NCBI GenBank assembly: GCA_020634895.1
Contig: JACKAV010000001.1
Location: forward strand, 62,001 to 126,000
Source: Anaerolineales bacterium
GTDB lineage: Bacteria; Chloroflexota; Anaerolineae; Anaerolineales; Villigracilaceae
Length of the DNA stretch: 64,000 nucleotides
Direction: 5' to 3'
The position numbers were made by a program, and so were the translations under genes. The notes under the pieces were generated by a model. The model had not been told where the DNA came from. It searched no databases and saw only the letters and a list, made by a program, of their open reading frames with translations. Positions 1-9,246 of this stretch are shown here, in pieces. The first letter of the stretch is position 1; every line of letters begins with the position of its first letter.

Positions 1-1196
1 GCCGCAGCGAACCGTATCACATCGTCACACAGATCCGCGACCCACAGAACATGGAAGTCTTGAAACTCCTTTCCGATAAGGATGTTGTGCAGCCCATCCT
101 CACCACAGACCTGATCGCCCGCGTTGTAGCACAAACGTCACGCCAGAGCGGTTTATCGGTTGTGTACACAGAGCTGTTGAATTTCGGCGGCGACGAGATC
201 TACTTCAAAACCGAACCCAGCCTGAGCGGCAAAACCTACGGCGAGTCGTTATCCGCATATGAGACTTCCACGGTCATGGGAATTCGCCGCGCAGACGGAA
301 CCATCCTGATGAATCCGGCGATGGAGACCCGCATCGAAGAAGGTGACGCTGTCTTTGCGATTGCCGAAGATGACGACAAGATCGAACTCTCAGGACTCTC
401 CCGCATCCCGCTGGACGAAAGCCTGATTCAGCATTCTGCAAGCGCATCCAAGCCCAAGCCTGAGCGCGGACTCATCCTCGGCTGGAATCGCTCCGGCTCC
501 ATCATCGTCCGCGAATTGGACAGTTACGTTGCCAAAGGTTCGGAACTGCTCATCGTCTCCGATGTGTATGACCTTGAACTGCAGATCCAGCGCCATGTGG
601 GCAAGCTTAAGAATCTGAAACTAAAGGTCATGAAAGGTGATATCCGCGACCGCGCCCTTCTTGATGAGTTGGGCGTGACCGAATATGACCATGTCATTGT
701 GCTGGCATACAGACAACTCGACGTACAGCACGCGGATGCCATCACTCTCGTCACACTTTTGCATCTGCGTGACATCGCCGAAAAGGACGAAACGCCCTTC
801 TCCATCATCAGCGAGATGCTCGACCTTCGCAACCGTGAACTCGCCGAAGCCGCCAAAGTGGACGACTTCATCGTCAGCGAACACCTTGTCAGCCTCATGC
901 TTTCTCAACTTTCAGAAGATGCCGAACTCAGCGACGTCTTTACCGATCTCTTCGACCCCGAAGGTTCAGAGATCTACCTCAAGCCCATCGGGAATTACGT
1001 GAAGATTGGCGAACCCGTCAATTTCTACACTGCGCTCGAAGCCGCTAAACAGCGCGGCGAAACCGCCATCGGCTACCGTATCATGAGCCAAAGCCACGAT
1101 GCAGATAAAGCCTACGGCGTGCGCACCAACCCGAAGAAATCCGAGCCGGTGACCTTCAATCCAGAAGATAAATTGATCGTGATCGCTGAAGAGTAG
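1..1196 (+). CDS. CASTOR/POLLUX-like ion channel regulatory domain protein (5' truncated by window)
   Basis: The open frame runs in from before the window (codons in phase from base 3), so the N-terminus, which would hold the pore helices in this family, is not visible. What remains, about 398 residues, has two regions typical of the NAD-binding/RCK-like domains of CASTOR/POLLUX channels. The first contains the IEEGDAVFAIAEDDD turn. The second begins near LILGWNRSGSIIVREL, a degenerate Rossmann glycine loop, and ends in EDKLIVIAEE. The family gates K+ or Ca2+ flux across the membrane; the bacterial substrate here is unknown. The gene ends 9 bases before a bidirectional terminator and converges on the signalling operon. 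The family assignment rests on overall similarity as I remember it. Confidence 0.75.
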   Translation, partial: RSEPYHIVTQIRDPQNMEVLKLLSDKDVVQPILTTDLIARVVAQTSRQSGLSVVYTELLNFGGDEIYFKTEPSLSGKTYGESLSAYETSTVMGIRRADGTILMNPAMETRIEEGDAVFAIAEDDDKIELSGLSRIPLDESLIQHSASASKPKPERGLILGWNRSGSIIVRELDSYVAKGSELLIVSDVYDLELQIQRHVGKLKNLKLKVMKGDIRDRALLDELGVTEYDHVIVLAYRQLDVQHADAITLVTLLHLRDIAEKDETPFSIISEMLDLRNRELAEAAKVDDFIVSEHLVSLMLSQLSEDAELSDVFTDLFDPEGSEIYLKPIGNYVKIGEPVNFYTALEAAKQRGETAIGYRIMSQSHDADKAYGVRTNPKKSEPVTFNPEDKLIVIAEE

Positions 1197-1209
1197 AAGT
1201 CTGATAAAT

Positions 1210-1243
1210 AAAAAAGCCGCTCACATTGTGAGCGGCTTTTTGC
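1210..1243. terminator. Bidirectional rho-independent terminator
   Basis: A perfect stem (AAAAAGCCGCTCAC / GTGAGCGGCTTTTT) with a 3-base loop has A-runs and T-runs on both sides. It separates the channel gene from the convergent signalling operon and can serve both strands. Confidence 0.9.
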
Positions 1244-1250
1244 TTATCAA

Positions 1251-1637
1251 TTATTTCTTTTCCGGCGCAGGGACGAATGCTTCCACCCGTGCCCATAGCT
1301 CGCGGATATTGATCGGCTTGGACATATACACGTCACAGCCTGCCGCGAGAGCCTTTTCGGCGTCACCTTTCAAGGCGTTGGCGGTGATGGCAATGATGGG
1401 CACATACGCCAGATTATGCTTGGAACTGCCGCGTAATCGCCGCGCCACTTCATAGCCGTCAATGTCGGGAAGGTTGATGTCCAGCAGGACCAGATCCACT
1501 TCCTTACCTTCCGCCGCTTCAACACCGGCAACTCCCGTAAATGCTTCCAATAATATATATCCGCGCGATTCGAGGGCGCGTTTGACAAGCATCATGTTGT
1601 CCGGATTATCTTCGATGTAAAGGATATTATTTCCCAT
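1251..1637 (-). CDS. Stand-alone response regulator receiver (CheY/DivK-like)
   Basis: A single receiver domain of 128 residues with no output domain. Visible are the acidic pair E9-D10, the phosphoacceptor D53 in LVLLDINLPDIDGY, the switch residue T85 in IIAITANAL and K107 in SKPIN, so it should be phosphorylatable. It is the last gene of the minus-strand operon, 12 bases after the PLP enzyme-receiver fusion. A likely role is phosphate sink, or diffusible output for the soluble histidine kinase two genes upstream; this is inference from gene order. The start has a good AAGGAG-like site (minus strand, near 1645). Confidence 0.93.
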   Translation of the reverse strand: MGNNILYIEDNPDNMMLVKRALESRGYILLEAFTGVAGVEAAEGKEVDLVLLDINLPDIDGYEVARRLRGSSKHNLAYVPIIAITANALKGDAEKALAAGCDVYMSKPINIRELWARVEAFVPAPEKK

Positions 1638-1649
1638 GGTGAAGTCTCC

Positions 1650-3293
1650 TTACTCCTTGCCTTTGTCTTCGATCACACCGATCACTTTGTCGACGAATGT
1701 TCTGGTGGGCAGGGAGCCTTTTTGATACAGCGCTTCGATCTGACCGTTAAGCCGTCCGCGCTCTTCTTCGGTAATGTCCTTTGCGCTGACGACAACCACC
1801 GGAATATCCCTGGTGCGCGGGTCGAGTTTTAACTCTTCGACGAGGGCGAATCCGTCAATGCCCGGCATGGTCAGGTCACTGACGATGAGGTCGGGTAATT
1901 TTTGCCGCGCAACCGAAAGACCTTCCCAGCCGTCCTTGGCATGGTACACGCGGTAGTTCTTTCTGCCTTCCAGAAGTCGGCGGATGAGAAGCGCATCGTC
2001 GGAATTATCGTCGACCAGCAAAACGGTTGTTGTCTTTTCGTCGAGGTTTTCGAGCGCGGCTTGCAAACCTTCGCGCGGGGCGGGGGACTGGTCCTTGCTG
2101 AGATGGACGTCCACTGCCCATTGATCGCCAAGCACATGCTTTTCGACCGGGAAGGTATGACCGGTGCAATTGATGGCGACCAGTTCATCCTTGCCGATCA
2201 CGCCGTTCTTTGAAAGTTTCTGGAAACCTGCGAACGCCACTGAAGTAGCCGGTTCGACTGCCATGCCTTCGCTTTTGGCGAGAGTCTTCATGGCTTCGTA
2301 CGCTTCAAGGTCGCTCACGGATTCCATCACGCCGCCGTACTTTTGCGTGAGATTCCATAAATAGGTGTAAGCCTTACCGGGGTCGCCTGTGGAGAGGATG
2401 ATGATGCGCGTGTCGGGGATGATCGGTGTGGCAACATCCTTGCCTTCCTTGAAGGCGTGGACCATCGGCGCGCATCCCTCCGCCTGTATGATCGCGAGTT
2501 TAGGAATCTTGTTGATGAGTCCCATCTCGAACATTTCTTTGAATCCCTGATACACCCCAAGCGGACCCAATCCGCCGCTCACGGCTTGGATGTACCAATC
2601 CGGCGCGCGCCAGCCGAGTTGTTCCACGATCTCGTAGGCGATGGTCTTCATCGATTCGCGCGCGGGCACGGAGCTTGCGCCGCGGTCGAGCAGCAGATTT
2701 TTGCGCTGTGCGAACTGACTGGCGATCTGTTTGGTCTGGTCGTAGTTACCGCTCACACGGATCACTTCCGCGCCGAAGAGGGCAGCTTCCCGCAGCTTTT
2801 CCTGCGGCACAAGGCTGGTCATAAAGACCCAGAGTTTGATTCCCGCGCGGGCACAGGCTGCGGCATAAGCGACAGCCGCGTTACCCGTCGAAGCGATGAC
2901 CGCTTCGCGGATTCCGTTCTCGTTCATGGCGGCAACAGCAACGGCTGCCTGCCTGTCCTTGAAGGAAGAGGTCGGGCCGTAGCGTTCGTCTTTGATGTAA
3001 ACAGACTCATGCCCGAGGTCCGGTGCGAAGCGATGTGAGAGCCAGAGTGGAGTTCCACCCGCAGGATAAAGATCCAGCTTGGAGGGATCATCCAATGGCA
3101 GGACATCCTGAAAACGCCAGAGGTTATTCGGGCGGTTGGGAATGCCGCGCAGGATCTCGCGCTTGAAGGCATCGTAATCGTAGTGCGCCTCAAGCCATTG
3201 TGATTCGCATTTGCTGCAGACGGCGGGAACGAATGGCACGTATGGTTGTTGATTGCCGCAGAGATTGCATTCGAGGTATTTGGGCGCTGCCAT
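1650..3293 (-). CDS. Threonine synthase-like PLP enzyme fused to a C-terminal receiver domain
   Basis: 547 residues in two parts. Residues 1 to about 410 are a fold-type II PLP enzyme of the threonine synthase type: an N-terminal zinc ribbon (C9-x2-C12, C26-x2-C29), the GGTPL substrate loop at 79-83, the Schiff-base lysine K112 in SSFKDR, the STGN phosphate/PLP loop near 135 and the SGGLGPLG glycine loop. Residues from about 421 form a complete receiver domain with the VDD acidic triad and phosphoacceptor D473 in IVSDLTMPGIDGF. The start codon directly follows the TAA of the upstream histidine kinase, so translation is probably coupled. Threonine synthase makes threonine from O-phosphohomoserine. 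Here a biosynthetic enzyme appears joined to a phosphorelay input and sits inside a signalling operon with no threonine genes nearby. It may be a regulated enzyme or an enzyme domain reused as a sensor or output. Confidence 0.88.
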   Translation of the reverse strand: MAAPKYLECNLCGNQQPYVPFVPAVCSKCESQWLEAHYDYDAFKREILRGIPNRPNNLWRFQDVLPLDDPSKLDLYPAGGTPLWLSHRFAPDLGHESVYIKDERYGPTSSFKDRQAAVAVAAMNENGIREAVIASTGNAAVAYAAACARAGIKLWVFMTSLVPQEKLREAALFGAEVIRVSGNYDQTKQIASQFAQRKNLLLDRGASSVPARESMKTIAYEIVEQLGWRAPDWYIQAVSGGLGPLGVYQGFKEMFEMGLINKIPKLAIIQAEGCAPMVHAFKEGKDVATPIIPDTRIIILSTGDPGKAYTYLWNLTQKYGGVMESVSDLEAYEAMKTLAKSEGMAVEPATSVAFAGFQKLSKNGVIGKDELVAINCTGHTFPVEKHVLGDQWAVDVHLSKDQSPAPREGLQAALENLDEKTTTVLLVDDNSDDALLIRRLLEGRKNYRVYHAKDGWEGLSVARQKLPDLIVSDLTMPGIDGFALVEELKLDPRTRDIPVVVVSAKDITEEERGRLNGQIEALYQKGSLPTRTFVDKVIGVIEDKGKE

Positions 3294-5174
3294 TTATTTT
3301 TCCTTCTTCTCGATGACTTCGGTGATGCGTGCTTCGATGGGCAATTCCACAAAGAATGTGGAGCCTTCGCCTTCAATGCCGGTGCTTTCAGCCCAGAGAC
3401 GCCCGCCGTGCATTTCGATGAGGCGGCGGCTGATGGGCAGACCCAGACCCGTTCCGCCCACTTTGCGGGTGGTGGAGGTATCGACCTGGGTGAATTCCTG
3501 GAAAATGGCTTCGAGATGATCCGGCGGGATGCCGAGACCTGTATCTGTAACGGTGATCATTACGCGCGCGCCTTCCATCGGTTTTACGTTGAGGGCGACC
3601 CTGCCGTTGCTGGTGAATTTGATGGCGTTGTTCACAAGGTTGATCATCACCTGGCGGATGCGTGTATTGTCTGCGTAGATCTCGAGCTCATGGTCTGAAT
3701 CCGGTTCGATATAGAGTGCGGTGTTCCTTTCGCTTGCCAGCGTGGACGTGATGCTGGTGACTTCGTCCAATAGATTGTGAACCTTGAACTTTTCGGGGTG
3801 CAGGTTCATGCGCCCAGATTCGATCTTCGCCATGTCGAGCACGTCGTTGATGAGGTGCAAAAGATGCTGACCGTTCTTTTGAATGAGGCGCAGGTCATTA
3901 TCCATGTAGTCCGTGAGTTCGCCGTCGAGCCCTTCGAGCATCACATCTGTGAAGCCGAGGATGGAGTTCAACGGTGTGCGCAGCTCATGCGACATGTTCG
4001 CGAGGAACGCCGATTTGAGTCGGTCCAGTTCCTTCAATTCCTGCGCGCGTTTCTGAAGCTCTTCCGTCAGGCGCAATGTTTCGAGGTGGATGCTGGTCTG
4101 CGCCGCGATGGCGGAGGCGAGAGACTTCGCTTCCGGCGAGACGTTCTCCAGCCCAGCCACTGCAAGTTGACCGATGGCTTCACCACGCACAAACAAAGGT
4201 TGTGCGAGCACAGTCTTGGTCGAAGCTTGTCCATTCTCCAACGGCGAAACTTTTACCGAGTCATACACATAACCGAGCGTATCGCTTTCGCGTTCGGTAT
4301 AGGTTTCCCAGTTCTGGCGGGTGAGGCGGCGGGTGGCGTCTTCCGCTTCGGCGCGGGCGCGTGAGGCGTCTGCCAAAAGGCGGATGCTTTCCACTTGCTG
4401 CTCCACCTGCTGGGCAATGGCGTTGATGAACTTTTTATCGTCAACAGTCAGCGCACCGTTCCCCTTGATATAAAGTTTGCCGATCTGCTGGTCGAGAACA
4501 TGCATGATCTCTTCATGGTCGTATTGTTTGGGTGCGGCTTCGCTGAACGGCTCCACTGCCGCCTGGTCGTACGCGTACCCGATGCGTTCGGCATGGTTGA
4601 TGGCGTCCAGAAAGCTATCCCAGCTTTTGTGGGCAAATTGCTTGGTCGCTTCCTCCGCTTCGGTACGGGCGCGTTCCGTCGCAGCCAGCAGGCGCAGGTT
4701 TTCGATCTGCAATGAAGCCTGCTGCGCGATGGCGTTCGCCATGTTGATCTCTTCAGGAGACAACTGACGCGCAGGTTTTGCGATCTTGACCTCACCGATG
4801 GTTTTGCCGCTGGAGACCAACGGCGCTTTGACAACGTCCGCTTCATTCTGGACCGTCTGGCTGTTACCACGCACCGGTTTGATCTCATCTCCGCTGAAGG
4901 CGAATCCGACCTCTTCCTTTTCGTAAATGATCTGCGGTGAACTGAGCGGACGGGTTCCTTTGTTCTTGAGAAGGGTTTCCAAATCGCGGATGCGCGCCCG
5001 CAGCGAGTCAACTTCCTGCTGCAATGCGGATACATCCGCCTGCGGTTGTGTAGGTTCACAAGGCTGCACAGCTGCGTGGATATCTTCATGCCCGTTGGAA
5101 GGATTGTTGATCATCTCCTTCATTTCAGAGAACAGTTCTTCCACGCGGTTTTGCGGTTTGTTATTCTTTGACAT
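3294..5174 (-). CDS. Soluble sensor histidine kinase with three tandem GAF-like input repeats
   Basis: 626 residues without membrane segments. An N-terminal coiled coil (about 45-72) is followed by three related units (about 85-175, 190-280, 290-375). Each has an aromatic/Gly-Tyr-Tyr-Asp entry, a short sheet region and an exit helix of the form AIAQQ..QIE.LRLL. These look like shortened GAF modules. The kinase core follows: H396 in MSHELRTPLN, N-box around 511-520, G1 DTGLGIP (544-550) and G2 GGTGLGLPI (573-581), so it should be active. It is the only gene of the seven-gene operon, apart from the first, with a kinase core, and it lies directly after three membrane sensors that have none. It is therefore the best candidate to receive their signal. 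The in-operon receivers (fusion protein and stand-alone) are its likely substrates. Confidence 0.92.
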   Translation of the reverse strand: MSKNNKPQNRVEELFSEMKEMINNPSNGHEDIHAAVQPCEPTQPQADVSALQQEVDSLRARIRDLETLLKNKGTRPLSSPQIIYEKEEVGFAFSGDEIKPVRGNSQTVQNEADVVKAPLVSSGKTIGEVKIAKPARQLSPEEINMANAIAQQASLQIENLRLLAATERARTEAEEATKQFAHKSWDSFLDAINHAERIGYAYDQAAVEPFSEAAPKQYDHEEIMHVLDQQIGKLYIKGNGALTVDDKKFINAIAQQVEQQVESIRLLADASRARAEAEDATRRLTRQNWETYTERESDTLGYVYDSVKVSPLENGQASTKTVLAQPLFVRGEAIGQLAVAGLENVSPEAKSLASAIAAQTSIHLETLRLTEELQKRAQELKELDRLKSAFLANMSHELRTPLNSILGFTDVMLEGLDGELTDYMDNDLRLIQKNGQHLLHLINDVLDMAKIESGRMNLHPEKFKVHNLLDEVTSITSTLASERNTALYIEPDSDHELEIYADNTRIRQVMINLVNNAIKFTSNGRVALNVKPMEGARVMITVTDTGLGIPPDHLEAIFQEFTQVDTSTTRKVGGTGLGLPISRRLIEMHGGRLWAESTGIEGEGSTFFVELPIEARITEVIEKKEK

Positions 5175-5204
5175 CAGCAGTTCTCCTGCGACGATCCGTT
5201 ATTG

Positions 5205-8200
5205 CTAAGAGCCATTATTCTCTTTCAGGTTCAGTTGGGCAATGGTCATCGGCGCGCCCAGAGCGTGACCCAGTTCGCGCGCGGCAATCTGGAGCACAGC
5301 CTCTACAGATGTGGCGCTTTGGATCTTCTGGTTGATGGTGTTCAGCATACTTTCACGCTGCGCCTGTTTCTGTGCCTGTTCAAAGACCTGAATACGCTGC
5401 ATCACGATACCGAGTTGGATGGCAATGGCTTGCAGCATGCGTTCTTCACGAGGGGTGATATCACCCGCATCATCGGGGCGGGTCACTGCAATGACACCCA
5501 ACAATTCCTGACCAACCATAATGGGTGTTGAAAGCGCCTTGCCCATCCTTACGCGAACATCCTGTGGAATATCGATCATGCGCTCATCCTGGGCCGGGTC
5601 GTTGACCGTTATCAACTGCCGCGTGCGCGCTGCCAGGGAAGCGGGTGTGGCGTCGTTCACTGACAGAATGCCATGTAATCTTTCCTCAGGCATGTTGATG
5701 CCGGCAACACCGCGTAACGCTTCGTTTTCGGGTTCGAAGACCCCGATCCACGAACCGTTGAAGTCCAATTCATCACAAGACAGTTGTGCCACAGTTTGAT
5801 AGATGTTACCCAGGTCTGCTTCGCTGCTGATGGCTTCATTGATGCGGTAAAGAGACTGCGATTCAGCCAGAGCCGTTGAAAGCTGTGCTTCACGAGAACG
5901 CAATTCCTCTTCTGCCTGTTTTCGTTCGGTAATATCCTGGTTCGCGCCGTAGAAGCGGGATATCTTTCCGTTTTCGTCCCGTTCCACGTTCACGTTCACA
6001 GCGATATATCCTATGCCGCCGTCTGCAAATATCACGCGATGTTCCAGCGTGGTTGCATAGTGGCGTTCCGGAGAGTTCAATGCCTTTCCGATTTCGCCGC
6101 CCACAAGAGGCGCATCCTCCGGGTGGACAAAGCGCTGGGCATATTCGGCGGATGACAAGTTGTAACTGCCTACTTCCTGGACGTTGGTGTGGAAGACCGC
6201 ATAGAAGTTGTCGTTGAAGGTAAAGATATCCTTCTCCACATCGTATTCCCAGTTGCCGAGTCTCGCGATGTTCAACGCTTCTGAAAGGCGTTCCTGGCTT
6301 TGCTGGAATTCTGCACGGCTTTCTTCCGTTTCTTCAAGCAGTCGCAAACTTTCGATATGGGCGCTGAGACGTTCCGCCACGGCAAGCGCCAGATCGAGGG
6401 AGTCAGCGTCCTTTCTGTCGAGACCCTGAACCGCGAGTTTGCCGATGGCTTCTTCGCGGATCTTCAACGGCACGACGGTCGTATTTTCTTCGGTCTGTTT
6501 ATTCCCATTGACGGGGCGGACTTCCTTGAGATCGTAGTAATAACCGAGGTTATCGTTTGTATTGGACTGCGTGTATTTCTGCCAGCCTTCACGAGTGAGG
6601 CGGCGGGAGGCTTCTTCAGTCTCGATACGGAAGCGTTCAGCGGTTTCAAGCAGACGCAGATTTTCGATCTGCTGCGCAACCTGATGCGCGACGACATTGA
6701 TCAATTCCGCGGCACTGGCATTGGTATTTTCGTCGCCGGTTTCGATGACGAGGGAACCGATCTTTTCGCCCAAAATCTCTATGGGCGCAGCCATGGATTT
6801 GCCGTTATCGGCAGGCTGCATTTCGTCAGCATTGTTCAGGCTGCTTAATTCTTTTCCATCGAATACAAAGCCGGTATTCTCAGGTTTGTGGATGGCATCC
6901 AAATAATTCTGCCAGTTGGTGTTGACCAGTCGCGCCGCCTGTTTTTCCACTTCCACGCGGGCGTCTTCAACTTCCTTCAACAAGTTTGCGTTCTGAATGG
7001 CAACCGCGAGCTGACCAGCCAACGCTTCGAAAGCCGGCAAAATTTCATTGGTCAAAATTCCGGGATTGCTGCTCTGCATATCGAGCACGCCCACCACCTT
7101 GTTTGCAACGATCAGGGGCACTGACATTTCGCTGCGTGTTTCGGGGAGCAGGGGATTCTTGCGGAAAGTTGCGTTCTTGGCGGTATCAGGGATCACCACC
7201 GATCTTTTTTCAACGGCTGCGCGTCCATTGATGGAGTTGATGTTGAGCGGAAGGCTGTGACGACGTTCGAGCAGCTGCTCACCCACAGTTCCCGTACCAG
7301 CCTCCAGTTTAAGTTTTGAAGCGCTGGGGTCGGTCAGGTATACCTGCACATAGTACAGGTCAAATTCCTTGAGGATCAGTTCGCAGGCATCCTTTAACAT
7401 AAATTCCAGATCGCGCACCTGTGAAACGGTACGACCCACTTCTGCCGCCAGTTCCAGGTTTCGTGTGCGGGCTGCGACACGCTGTTCCAGACTGCCGACC
7501 AGTTCACGAATGCGGCTTGCCATGTTGTTGAACGCGGTAGCCAGCAAACCCAGTTCATCCTTGCTATTTACATTGACTTCGTGTTCCAGGTTTCCTCTGG
7601 ATAATTCCACAGCAGACTCTGTCAATGCATTGACCGGTTGAATGGTCTGGTCGATGATTTTCATTTGAATGTATGTGCCTGCCACAACGGCTAAGATGCT
7701 TACAAGAATGATCACGACCAGGTTTTGGGTTTGAGTGGCGGTTACGGCAGTTCTATCCACGTAGATTTCCAACACACCGATGACATTTCCGGAGTGGTCT
7801 TTCAGCGGGCTGCTGATGACGGCATAGGTCTTTCCATTGTTCGATACGCGGGAAGTCACCTCTTGTCCGTTCAATGCGTTTGTATAGGAGTTGGCATCCA
7901 GGAAGACGGGCGTTGAAAAGGTGCTTGCCTGCAATAACAGGTTGGAATTGGGCGTTTGCGTATCTGCAACCGAGCCTTCGAAGGTGGCGATCTGCGCGGC
8001 TTCTGCATCGAGCAGGATCTGCGCATCGACCCCGTACTCAGACTGGATCTTTTCAAGGAAGCTGTCACCCAAATCCAAGCCGACGTCGATCACGCCGACA
8101 TAGGTCCCGTTATAGAATACCGGCGCTTCACCGCGGACACCAAGACCGCCGCGTCCGATCTCAAGACCGCTGACAGGCTGTTTTGTGTTGTTGACTTCCA

Positions 8201-9161
8201 CAACCGTGGCACGGAAGGAGGAGAGGTCGTCGCCATATTTGTCGGGTTGATGAAGACGCAGGAAGGAGAAGGAATTCGGGAGAATGAATTGGTACTGCTT
8301 CACGCTAAAGTCGTTTTGAACTGTTTCGAAAAGGGGAAGAGTTAATTGTGCAAGTGTTTCGCGGTCATGTCTGGCAAAGGCTTCCTGCACCTGCGGGACG
8401 TTCGATAATTCCGTGGAAAGCGCCAGGGCGAGCGATTCCAATTCGTTGATGTTCGAAGTGACGGCTGATTTCGTACGGGTCAGTTCAACCCGGGATTCGC
8501 TTTGATTGCGGCTGACCACTGTGTAGACCAGAAAGGCAGACATACCCAAAAATAGCAAAATCATGACCACAACGCTGGAGGTTAGGAGCTTCAAGCGGAT
8601 GTGATTGACCACCTGCTCGCGTGACCAGAACAGCAGCGCCGCAATGAGGATCAGCAGAACGATCACTGCCGCCGGACCAACCGTTACCGTGTGGGTTGGA
8701 ATACGCCAGACGGGGTTGAGCCATTCGATGATCCACATCAGGGCAAAGGATCCCGCTGTAAGGACAGCGTACTGCCGTTTAAGCTGACTCGGCAGCAGCC
8801 ATGCGCTCATTACCGCAGAAACAGCCAAAATTGAGAAAGAGGCGGTCAGGGTCCGCCCGTCGAACAGGGCAATGACGACCAATCCGAACAGGTTGACGGC
8901 ATAGAACATGACCTGTGTAGCGGTTGTCAGTTTGTTGCGGTTCGCAAGAACAATGGACGCTATCGATGCGGTGATGCTCAAAACGCATGTTGCGATCTCA
9001 AGTTCAACGACCAGGCTTTGGGGCTGGCGAAGTGCAACTGCCGCAAAATATACGCATATCGCAATAAGCATTGCAGATAGTGTTACCGTTCCCCAATAAG
9101 CCCGCAGGTTATTGGCGTCTTCTTGTTGTTGGTTGGATACAATTGTCGATGTCTTATCCAT
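5205..9161 (-). CDS. Large membrane sensor: 7TM, dCache-like, HAMP, GAF, GAF-like repeats, PAS, GAF; no kinase
   Basis: 1318 residues. About seven hydrophobic segments (25-216) precede an extracytoplasmic domain (217-479) containing LHQPDKYGDD and RGEAPVFYNGTYVG, which resembles double-Cache sensors. Then come one more membrane helix (480-498), a HAMP linker (about 500-553), a GAF domain (about 570-735), two short GAF-like units of the kind found in the next gene, a PAS domain with PAC segment (GNWEYDV to ITERKQAEEE), a final GAF and a C-terminal tail ending near RELGHALG. No HisKA, HATPase, GGDEF or MCP region is present, so the protein cannot signal alone. The next gene downstream (31 bases) is a soluble kinase with the same repeats, suggesting direct partnership. 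Ligand unknown. Confidence 0.9.
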   Translation of the reverse strand: MDKTSTIVSNQQQEDANNLRAYWGTVTLSAMLIAICVYFAAVALRQPQSLVVELEIATCVLSITASIASIVLANRNKLTTATQVMFYAVNLFGLVVIALFDGRTLTASFSILAVSAVMSAWLLPSQLKRQYAVLTAGSFALMWIIEWLNPVWRIPTHTVTVGPAAVIVLLILIAALLFWSREQVVNHIRLKLLTSSVVVMILLFLGMSAFLVYTVVSRNQSESRVELTRTKSAVTSNINELESLALALSTELSNVPQVQEAFARHDRETLAQLTLPLFETVQNDFSVKQYQFILPNSFSFLRLHQPDKYGDDLSSFRATVVEVNNTKQPVSGLEIGRGGLGVRGEAPVFYNGTYVGVIDVGLDLGDSFLEKIQSEYGVDAQILLDAEAAQIATFEGSVADTQTPNSNLLLQASTFSTPVFLDANSYTNALNGQEVTSRVSNNGKTYAVISSPLKDHSGNVIGVLEIYVDRTAVTATQTQNLVVIILVSILAVVAGTYIQMKIIDQTIQPVNALTESAVELSRGNLEHEVNVNSKDELGLLATAFNNMASRIRELVGSLEQRVAARTRNLELAAEVGRTVSQVRDLEFMLKDACELILKEFDLYYVQVYLTDPSASKLKLEAGTGTVGEQLLERRHSLPLNINSINGRAAVEKRSVVIPDTAKNATFRKNPLLPETRSEMSVPLIVANKVVGVLDMQSSNPGILTNEILPAFEALAGQLAVAIQNANLLKEVEDARVEVEKQAARLVNTNWQNYLDAIHKPENTGFVFDGKELSSLNNADEMQPADNGKSMAAPIEILGEKIGSLVIETGDENTNASAAELINVVAHQVAQQIENLRLLETAERFRIETEEASRRLTREGWQKYTQSNTNDNLGYYYDLKEVRPVNGNKQTEENTTVVPLKIREEAIGKLAVQGLDRKDADSLDLALAVAERLSAHIESLRLLEETEESRAEFQQSQERLSEALNIARLGNWEYDVEKDIFTFNDNFYAVFHTNVQEVGSYNLSSAEYAQRFVHPEDAPLVGGEIGKALNSPERHYATTLEHRVIFADGGIGYIAVNVNVERDENGKISRFYGANQDITERKQAEEELRSREAQLSTALAESQSLYRINEAISSEADLGNIYQTVAQLSCDELDFNGSWIGVFEPENEALRGVAGINMPEERLHGILSVNDATPASLAARTRQLITVNDPAQDERMIDIPQDVRVRMGKALSTPIMVGQELLGVIAVTRPDDAGDITPREERMLQAIAIQLGIVMQRIQVFEQAQKQAQRESMLNTINQKIQSATSVEAVLQIAARELGHALGAPMTIAQLNLKENNGS

Positions 9162-9246
9162 TTTGTTTCTCCTTTACAGAGACCGATCGTCGCTGCAAGC
9201 AGGGAAAATCTCTAAAATCACGTTACTTGTTGTCTTATGCATGAGG

